A stretch of DNA of 64,000 nucleotides from Bolinopsis microptera (taxonomy: Eukaryota > Ctenophora > Tentaculata > Lobata > Bolinopsidae): positions 15,519,837-15,583,836 of the forward strand of contig NC_087073.1 of NCBI RefSeq assembly GCF_026151205.1. Reading direction: 5' to 3'. The position numbers and the translations under genes were made by a program. Positions 56,101-64,000 of this stretch are shown one piece after another; positions within the stretch are counted from its first letter, which is position 1; the number at the start of each line of letters is the position of its first letter. The notes under the pieces are model-generated. The model was not told where the DNA came from, did no database searches, and saw only the letters and a program-made list of their open reading frames with translations.

Positions 56101-59100
56101 CCCTCATTTGATCATTACCGTAGTTCTGAGCGGCCCACAATTACCTTCGAGTTCGACTACTAGTACTACCCTACGATAACCCTTTCTATGCATCTTTATT
56201 AGTGACTTGCCTCCCTACAAAGATAAAGGTCCATTATCTCTGCGTCAATGTATCCAGGATCCTCCCTGACTAGTTTACCGTACTCTCGAAAGGTTTCCCA
56301 CTATCCAAACATAATTTCCTCTAATAAATCTTTCTGCCTCACTGACTCTCATCATCTAACTCACAGACCCGGGTTAAATATCTCATCTAACTGAAGTCAA
56401 CAAATAATAAATCACACCGTTTACATATAGTCTGGAAATATAGTGGACAGGAATTTTAAATGAAAGTTTATAATTAGTTTATAAATGTTAACTTACAAGA
56501 AGGTTACGGAGTCCCCAGGTCTAAAGGGAGAGGCTCCTTTGGTAGTGCTGGGCTTATCAGTTGTAGCACCATTTGAAACCGCTTGTGTAATGTCTTTACA
56601 ACCGCCTGAGAGGTTTTAGACGGTTTTAAAAACGGTTTTGATTTTCCGAAATAATAATGTTATAATGTGATTCATGGTCACTGGTCCAAAATTCTGTCAA
56701 ACCGCGAAATTTCGATCAAGGAAACGGCAGAAAATCTTTTCTTCAAAAATATCTTTTTACATTCTGATGATTTTCCGTTTATCAAAGCTTTCTTTGGAAG
56801 TATATATAATAACATCTATAAACAAAAGAGCACCTAAAGAGGCTCAGCAAAGTGCTGGCCTATTTACGCTTACGAAGACTCATTCGTTCAATATGTCTCA
56901 AAGTAAATAAACTCCTCCATCCTACTCTATCTCTTGCTAAGTTCACTAAGTTGGTAAAATCATCTTCATTTTTCAAATAAATTTGTCTCTTAAATAGGTC
57001 CTTTTTTACAATAATATCATACAAATTAGTCCTGTGTCTACCCACTCGTCCCTTTAGTGTTTGACATCCTAGTGTAGCAAATAACAGAGACTGGTAGGCA
57101 GGCGTGTCGTTGTCACTGCGTAGAACATGACCTAGCATTGTCCACCGTGCTTTTTCCACTCTCTCGGAAAGGGGCCTGGTCTGGGTACGAGCGTAGAGGG
57201 CCTTGTTAGATATTGAGCTAGGCCAATAGATGTGTAGGATGCGCTTGAGGTGCTTCCTCTGAACAACATCTACAGACTCTAGAACATGCTGAGGTACGGC
57301 CCAGCAGCAGCAGTTGTACAGGAGCACTGATACTACTAGTGAGTCGTAGAGTTTGATCTTTCTCTTCTCAGTTATCTGACTCCTTTCTGATCCCTGGCAC
57401 CACAGCTTGTCAAATGACCAGAAGGCAGAGTTAGCTTTATTTATTCTATTAGTAACATCCTGCTCTGATCCAAGCTTAGTACCAAGAAGCGTCTCGTTTC
57501 TCCACTCCTCTTTTCCTCTTAGTTCATTACCCCACTCGTCACAGGCACCAACTTCTTCCAAATACACTCTGGTAAACTTTGTCTTTGTGTCATTGACAAA
57601 GAGACTCCATTCACTGAGAATATTCTTGGAGATCTGAAAGATATCCTGTAACTCCTCCATATCTTCACCAATTTCCTCTACATCGTCTGAATAGCCGGAC
57701 TCAAGAGGCATGTGGTTATCGGCTATCGGAGGGTTGGGTCTTGAGGGGAGGACTGCTCTTATGTGCACTACAGCTCCAGCTAGATTGAGGGTAAACAATT
57801 TACCAGCTGTGCTGTCTCCTTGGGAGGCTCCTATGTTGAAAGATAACATCTCTGAGTCAGTAGAACACACTCTGACTACTAGAGTGGTGTTAGCCATGAG
57901 GTATTGTACAAGCCTCAGGTCGTCTCTGGAGCATCCTGCAGCTTCTAGTAGTCTGATTGTTGTACCTCTGCGGATGGTATTGAAGGCAGCTGACATGTCG
58001 ATACTCACTTTGTTCCATTCAAACTCCTTCTTCATTACTACTGATATGAGCATGCTCTGTGCCCAAACTAGGTCGGCACAGCTCCTGCCAGCTTTGTAGG
58101 CAGCTTGGAACGGTCCGGTGAAGTTGTCCACAGCTCTCTCTATTCTGTTTAGCACTATCAGTGACAGGATCTTTCTAGAAACATTCAGCAGGGTCAATGG
58201 TCGTATCGACTTAACTGGGCCACGAGTTTTACCAGGCTTAGCCAGTGGTGTGAAGTAGAACTTTGAGTAAATCAATCGTGTCTTGTGCCATCCTCAGTGA
58301 CCTTGTAAGATGGTTATTCAAGAAAAATTCAGTGAAATTTGGGTCGCTGAAAGCTGAAATTCGAATTTATCCTACCGGTAGGACATATTCAAAATATTCA
58401 TCGCATTAAAGTTTTCTCCGGATATACTGCTTTCAGTACCTTGATAGCGATTTTGTGTTTATCAAAGCTTTCTTTGGGAATAGAACGTCAGTCGTGTCTT
58501 GTGCAATCCTCAGTGACCTTGTAAGATGAACGAGATCCGAGCCGGGATATGCCCTCCTCAAGCATCTGAAGACACAATGTTCAAATGCTTTAATGGCCTT
58601 CAAATCAGCATGAAAAAATAAAAAATTGGTCGAGGAATAATAATTATAGTGCCCAAAATTTGGACCCCCATATTATGGTGTCAAAAACGCGAATTAAATA
58701 GGTAATAATTATTTTAGTCTCTTGAGTTTTTTTGGGTTAGACGGGTTTCTGGCCAGGAGTATCTGCTTAACATGCTTTGCTTTATACTCGGACGATGAGC
58801 CCTCGGTCCCCACAAAATCTTTAGAATTATAGTTAAGACTAGTAGTACAGTTTGTGAAAGGAACTCATGGTCAGTCTATAAAACACATGAAAAGCAGTGT
58901 GCTCCATACCCCTTAGTCTCTAGCTTTGTTATCAAAACACGTGATTCGATCACGTGATGTTATCTCATTGTAAACAGGGTTTATTTGTTTGATTACGTGT
59001 TGTATTGTAATGTATTAACACAAGTTAACTAATAATATTATGTATATGAGTACAGATTCGAAGTGGAACATCGAGTTTCGTTTTGGCGAGGTCTGGCGAG

Positions 59101-61493
59101 CTGGGAGCAACTTTCGAGATCATCTGGAAGGGCTGATCTAAAAGCATGCTCTGATCAGTATTTAATCTTACTAGACTAACAGGCTAGTTAACGAATATAT
59201 GACATCTAACTTTGCTCTGCAAATACATTATCTTTCGCCGCGATTTTCGAAATTTTCGCCGTGATTTTGCCTAATTTGGCATGTCACGCGGCGCCGTGAT
59301 TTTTGGCCTAAATAATCGCGATTTTCTTTTGTCCTTGGTTTCTGCTAGTGTAGTATAATTGCCCATGAGGTTTGATCGCATTTCCTCGCTGACAGGCTTA
59401 ACACGTTAACAGTTTGGTAAATCCCACTTCATTACTGGTAAAACATGAACAAAATTAAATGTGAGTTGACATTTTACGCTTTTATGCTCTTATAAGTGGT
59501 TTGGGTGTGGTGACCATCGGGGATCTCAGTGTACGATTGATGTAGACCACAAGGACAGAGGAATTATTTTGGTGCCCAATCTTGCAACATGAACAGGTTT
59601 TTCTCACGGGGCCGGGGTACTGCGATCATTCCACGCCCAATCTCTGTTTGACTAAGTAAGCTGTATAACTATAAGCTGTATTACGTTATTGTAAACTTCA
59701 ATCACTAGTAAAATTACGCAGACTTGTTCAACTTGCTGACATGATATTTTGCTCGTCTTGTACGCGCGAAAGCGTACATATAACATAAGGGTATTATATG
59801 GAACAATATATATAGCGACTATAAGTATAATATAGCGACAAAGTTATTAAGGTGTTACTTACTGATACAGTCGATGATGTTGTCAGTAGACCATGCCACT
59901 GCCCTGGTGTCACTGTCTTTCTTGCACAACACTGAGATCTTTCCAACGTTACCAACTGATCTTGTATACCCTGCGAGGATGTTGCTCGTAGGTATTTTCT
60001 CTGTTATATTCTCTACGCTATAAATCCAACTCTATCAATATCAACCTTTCTCTTTTTATAATTTTCTCTCTCCCACCTCAAAGAGGTAAAAAGCCCTTTC
60101 ACCTGCTAGTTCCGCTTTAGAACTTCCAAAGTTTATACCATAAAATGCTTAACATAAATATCAACGCAACAGACCGCTGAGGTATTGAATATCAACCTTA
60201 TGAGGCTAAACTGGCTGCAAAGTTTAACCGTAAAGACGGCGCGGTATTTATTACAAATATTACGAACCTGGTTGGCAAGCGAGAGACACGCTCATGAAGT
60301 TATTGGAGATAAGTGGCGGACTATTTTCCTCGCTGGTGACTATTGAAGCAGGGTACACCACTTCGTACCTGTCCTCTCTGTATGGTGTGCATCCCTCTGA
60401 AAATAGGACCGGTAGGTATTGCCAGTGATTTTAGGTTTAATCATATCAGTGCTTTGTTTGACTCTCCCAAATGGATACAATTACGTTTAGATCAGTATAT
60501 AACCGGTTCAAGATTTAGGTCTTAGTCTCGACTCTTATATTCGCTGATTGACAATTTTCAGTAACCGATAAGAGTTGATATGGATATGATAATGATAATA
60601 TAATATGTTTACGCATGATTTTTACTGGGTATAAACCGAGGGTTCAACTTGGTTTGTTAACCGTAACTCACCGTCGCAGTACAAGACTCTTTCATCCCCA
60701 TTGAGATCCTCAAATATATTAGGGTGCAAGGCCCCAGTCTCCTCGTTGCAAGTCACCGTGATTCCCAATCCTTGGTCCATTGCAAATACGTTTAAACCTG
60801 TTGTTCGTCTTACACCATTTACAAATTGCTGCGAGCATATTATTGTAATATATATGCTACGTTACCAATCTGTATACTGTATACCGACGTGATTTTTAAT
60901 TATTTCTTAATATTACTATAATTAGCTTTGCTGTAGTAACCGAAAACTTGACCCAACCAGCTCACAAGCAGTTAACAAGGTAACAAGGTAACAAGGAAAG
61001 CAAATTAACTTGCCAGTCAGCTCTCGGCTGTAATTTTCATCGGCCAATATCCAATTATGCGATATCAGCAGTCTTATCTAATTTTATATTTTGTGGGCCA
61101 AAAGAGACTCTTCCACGTCTTTAAATGTATTGCAAGTTAATACAAAGCTCGGTATGGTCCTTAGGACGGGCCTCGCGTGTTGGTATAAATATTCAACATA
61201 ATTTGGTGCATATAATGCAGTAATATATAACGGGGTGTGGATCTAACAAAGCAGATGTTAGTCTAAAACTAGTCTTGACAGTGATGGAACTCCGTTTACT
61301 TAAGGCAAACGTTATAAAAATAGAAGTCAACTTACAAAGCCTTTGACTTGACATTTGATGACTGAAATCAATTCGTTTTCTTCATTTTCTGTAATATTTA
61401 GTTGGCCGGACCCGTAGGTGGTCGTCTTCTTCTCGTTACAATCTTGCATTCCGATCACAGGTATTGACCAAAGCCAAAGTATAGTCGTGACAA
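53146..61493 (-). CDS. secreted two-Sushi protein, paralog Y, six exons seen
   Basis: Exons 61493-61336, 60828-60672, 60396-60268, 59970-59863, 56605-56497 and 53251-53146 join in phase to about 254 residues with a TAG stop. The first listed exon starts at an acceptor (TTGCAG|TT), so the start codon is in an upstream exon I could not find. The N-terminus is hydrophobic (TTILWLWSIPVIG) and then extracellular: a module with Cys in QDCNE, VIKCQ, TVTCNE and LYCD, homologous to paralog X. Sushi 1: EGCTPY, LACQPGYT, VLCKK, VAWS, DC. Sushi 2: SGCKD, TFFCDPGYT, LTCTG, NIWN, PEC, then VYIAAV. Sushi domains bind protein or glycan partners in adhesion, innate defence or matrix; the partner is unknown. 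Two LINE fragments lie in the last two introns. The last exon could instead splice at TGT|GTATAC. Confidence 0.85.
53498..55860 (+). pseudogene. LINE ORF1-only element, interrupted
   Basis: The 5' part (53498-53844, from MDDDEMDIL) ends in a coiled coil (KLQAELLESKSKQLESF). The 3' part resumes at about 55085 (STVKTTVQDTVQ) and, after a one-base frameshift near 55150, reads APVLTEESLKKVV, KNVLIFGFEE, VRVGKKSAEK, VFISPDRSPEERT and HYYIRSGKICC, stopping at 55608. This is the ORF1 type (coiled coil plus RRM-like fold) of invertebrate non-LTR retrotransposons. The element then goes directly to a 3' end with ATTTC repeats at about 55830-55860; no ORF2 (endonuclease/RT) is present. It lies in the last intron of Sushi paralog Y, opposite strand. 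Confidence 0.8.
53845..55084. other. insertion of unknown type splitting the LINE ORF1
   Basis: Coding similarity to ORF1 stops at TCTTTCAC and resumes after TTTTGCAC, so about 1.24 kb is inserted; only CAC is shared at the two joints. It does not end in AG and so is not a normal intron. Inside, a minus-strand frame at 54525-54791 (88 residues) has one hydrophobic span (LPLVVWYLALIVLAVAIY) and basic ends. I cannot name the insert. Confidence 0.55.
56798..58456 (-). mobile_element. 5'-truncated LINE, reverse transcriptase fragment
   Basis: A frame of about 470 residues ends at 56860 on the minus strand. RT motifs: RPLTLLNVSRKILSLIVLNR, SIDMSAAFNTI (palm box A, first Asp kept), GASQGDSTAGKLFTL, and GYSDDVEEI (YxDD box). 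The thumb and the C-terminal YNCCCWAVP and MLGHVLRSDNDTPA regions follow, as in non-LTR elements. The N-terminal endonuclease is missing. An identical 21-base direct repeat (core TTTATCAAAGCTTTCTTTGG) flanks it at 56777-56797 and 58457-58477, a typical LINE target duplication. It sits in an intron of Sushi paralog Y, same strand. Confidence 0.9.
58478..59862. other. remainder of Sushi Y intron; one MITE fragment
   Basis: No exon seen. 58485-58530 partly repeats 58275-58315 (TCGTGTCTTGTGC.ATCCTCAG). A hAT-type MITE fragment is listed separately at 59235-59339. Confidence 0.5.
59235..59339 (-). mobile_element. fragment related to the hAT-like MITE at 1515
   Basis: Read on the minus strand it gives CAAGGACAAAAG, then ATCGCGATTATTT.GG.CAAAAATC, closely following the left half of the 1515-1663 element. 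The other end is not recognisable and no target duplication was found. Confidence 0.6.
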
Positions 61494-61938
61494 CTGCAAT
61501 GCAATATCACACAATTTTATTTTAAATGTTTTCTTTTAAGGGTTTGTTTTTTACAGACGTATTTATATGTAAATTGGAGCGTAACCTGATCAGATTATTG
61601 CCGTATCATATACGGCAGCGAAAATATTGCAGTGACAAATTCGTACGTATTTGTTTATTGATCTGTGCTAAGTGCTTACCAAAAATTGACCTCGACAATA
61701 ATCCAGAATATTTAATACTGGACATAAAGACGTATTATCACACAAACTGATACTGACGATATAAACTACAACAGAAAGGATATTGCAAGTTGAATGTTGT
61801 CTAAAAATACAAGTGTGCAATTGTACTAAAGGAAATGACTGGACCCTAAAGTGAGGTATACCCAAATATTTAAGTTTTAACTAGACACGATTATTATCCG
61901 TATACTTCACAGATAAATTGCTGTCTTATGATTCCATG
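61494..61938. other. upstream of Sushi paralog Y; first exon not identified
   Basis: The missing start exon of paralog Y should be here or beyond the right-hand repeat. A short open stretch near 61740-61865 has no in-frame ATG that splices correctly. Confidence 0.4.
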
Positions 61939-64000
61939 CATACTGATTACTGATACCCAAATTTAGAAGTTAATCGTAAGCGTTTCTGTACCGAAGGGCA
62001 AATCTTTGGACGGAATTTCTCTTCAGTTATCAATCAGTTAATTATGAATGACATGAGATCCAATACTGAAAGTTAGATAAGGGCCGGAGAAAGCACCACA
62101 AAAGCAGGCACGTAGCCAGGGGGGGGTGGGGGGAAATTGAACCCCAGAAAAAAAAATAGAACCCCAGAAGAAAAAAAAGCCCCCTAGTCCCCATGGTCGC
62201 CTGGTAACTGGGCTGTGTTTATGACTGCAGTCTGTACTGTTAAAACGGCAGGCAATTGCAGACTTCACCATTTCGTAAATTATTCCCAAATCCCATTATA
62301 TTTATACATGTACTTATTCCATTCAATGTGGCAAGTACTGAGTTCGGTAGGGACTGGTAAGACATTTTGGCATTTTCTTAGTGCTTAATTTCCAGCGAAA
62401 AATTAAAGAGCAGTAGTACCACAGGGCCTAGACCGTAAGAAATGTCAAAATCTTAAGACGATGAGGCCTGAGCAAGTCGTAAAACTAAATTCTGATTGGA
62501 GAATGCAGATTGCTGTTGTTCAGTTACCAAATTTACGTAAGTACTTGATTCTTTTCAGTATCAGTTTATTGCTGTCCTACAAATTTCTTTAATGCCAAAT
62601 GTCGTCTAATACACCTTTTTTCTCAAACATTTTCCGGGGGCTGCCCCCCGGGCCCCCTAACCCCCCCCCCCCCCCCCCCCCCGCACAGGGGCTCCGCCCC
62701 TTGACCCCGCTGAGAGCTGCGCCCCCAGACCCCTGTTGTAGGTTTACAACCTACCAGGACGCGCGCCGAGCTGGACTCGTCGACGGAACAAATATTTTAC
62801 GAGTATCACCCGTTAAGACCCCTGCCGCAGCTTGCTCGCTTCGCTCGCTGCGCAGCTGAGTTGATCGCGTCGGCTCGCTTCGCTCGCCGAGGCCCCCCCA
62901 AAGAAAAATCCTGGCTACGTGCCTGCACTAAAAGGAAAATCATATTGTATTTGTCTAATTATAATCCTACTTTCAGGGATTGGGATGAAATTTCCTGAAC
63001 CGAAATTTCATAGTTTTGACTGAATTTTGTCCAGTAACCAACTAGTCAATTAGCTATGATATACTTATAGTTATAGATGACATATGACACATTCGAGGTG
63101 CCGGAAGTCTGATCATTCCAGTCGGAGGAAGCATACAACAGCTAAAACTTTACAAAATGAAAATTCATATTCTTCCATTTCTGTCCCATTTTCAAGTAAT
63201 GGAATTTTTGCCGAGTGACCAATTAGTCAGTTAAATATAAATGGTTATGATACGATTGAGTTTTTTGAAGTCTTATTCCACTTCCACTCGGAGGAAACTA
63301 AGTACAACACTACAAATCTATTACTGTATTAGTATTACATTTATTGAGCCATGTAACGTAATTCAAATTGTAACTTTTCGTCCTTATTACCTGGGGACCT
63401 CAGGCTATCATGTTCATAAACATAAAGATTAGGCGGAATGACAGGCTGAGCGCGGCCCAGTAAGTCTCGTCCATGACAAAGGCGTGGGCCGAAACGTCGA
63501 TAACTATTTGTTTGAAAAACTGAGTGGAGACTCTCACTTTATTCCAAAACATCAATTATATGATCGACCCACTCAAAAGAGCGAAAACAAATTGTTATAA
63601 ATGGTATTTGTTAAAATGAGTATTATGTAATCCGCTATCGTGTCCACTGCCGTAGTGTTTACTGCTGCGGTAGTCGTGCCCGGTGAATAATGAATAATTT
63701 GCGGACTCTATAAATTTTTGTAAATCGTGGTCATTGAATTTGAGGGCTAACATTTTTAATACATCCGAGCTAATCATGGTGAAATAAAACTAATCGATAG
63801 TCACAAATTTTTTTAAAGACCTATTTCATCAGTTAAAGTTTCGCTAAAAAAAGATTTACACTATTTTAAAAGAAATTTACACCATTTTAAAAGAAAAATT
63901 CTTACATTTGATAGTAAAAAGGAGGTCAATCAATAAAAATCAAACACCATGCTTGAAGTAGGTACCCTGTACTGAGGGCTCATCTTGTTTGTTTAAAAGC
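61939..64000. repeat. dispersed repeat, copy B (uninterrupted, cut by window end)
   Basis: Colinear with 1-3909 without the MULE insertion. Differences from copy A are mostly single bases, short indels and homopolymer length (a long C-run at 62662-62682). It gives the empty site that defines the MULE insertion in copy A. Continues past the window end. Confidence 0.92.
63468..63499 (+). ncRNA. degenerate Penelope-type hammerhead motif (copy B)
   Basis: Same sequence as 3366-3397, with the same two core defects. The identical decay in both copies means the motif was already lost before the copies spread, or that it never was a ribozyme. Confidence 0.38.

Noticed and set aside
57407-58099. Plus-strand frames opposite the LINE RT
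   Set aside because: Antisense shadows of the RT frame, which has ordered RT motifs.
1-64000. Window-end repeats as LTRs of one 64 kb element
   Set aside because: No gag, pol, polinton or giant-virus gene set lies between them, the intervening genes are ordinary animal genes, and another fragment of the repeat lies inside at 13233.

Overview
The window reads as intron-rich, AT-rich nuclear DNA from an invertebrate animal. Genes have GT..AG introns and include rhodopsin-family GPCRs, an arylsulfatase and secreted Sushi-domain proteins. Repeats include LINE and Penelope-like retroelements, hAT-like and MULE-like DNA elements and hammerhead-ribozyme repeats. A cnidarian is my best guess, from the repeat types and gene structures, but only weakly supported. 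No rRNA gene, functional tRNA gene, CRISPR array or bacterial operon was seen.

Layout. 1-3909 and 61939-64000 are two copies of one dispersed repeat; the left copy carries a MULE-type transposon, which itself carries an hAT-like MITE. 4.1-6.6 kb (minus) is a two-exon gene for a secreted, repeat-built acidic protein. 7.1-13.3 kb is repeat-dense: an hAT-like MITE, then a compound repeat made of palindrome units and GC-hairpin units, with a tandem dimer of a tRNA-like plus hammerhead ribozyme element inside it. 14.8-21.2 kb (minus) is a three-exon gene for an 857-residue, Ser-rich, coiled-coil protein with a possible PDZ ligand. 21.2-32.7 kb is gene-poor and holds satellites, a Penelope-like fragment, a MITE and a 1.06 kb foldback element. 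32.8-38.0 kb (plus) is a seven-exon class A GPCR that I could join completely. 39.5-40.1 kb is a small unrecognised gene.

40.5-45.8 kb holds an intact arylsulfatase B-like gene, an intronless divergent 7TM receptor, and a decayed tandem copy of the arylsulfatase. 47.1-61.5 kb (minus) holds two paralogous genes for secreted proteins with an unusual N-terminal module followed by Sushi/CCP domains. The second compound repeat, 3.7 kb, fills most of one intron of the first paralog. Two LINE fragments sit in introns of the second.

The genes do not form an obvious pathway. Most encode secreted or membrane proteins, and local tandem duplication (arylsulfatases, Sushi genes) is the main gene-level pattern. 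The most striking non-gene signals are the Pol III-like hammerhead dimer at 9407-9952, the palindromes whose two arms change together from copy to copy, and the foldback built from a 10-base motif at 31639-32701. All exon joins were made by eye from splice sites, reading phase and motif spacing; none is backed by transcript data.
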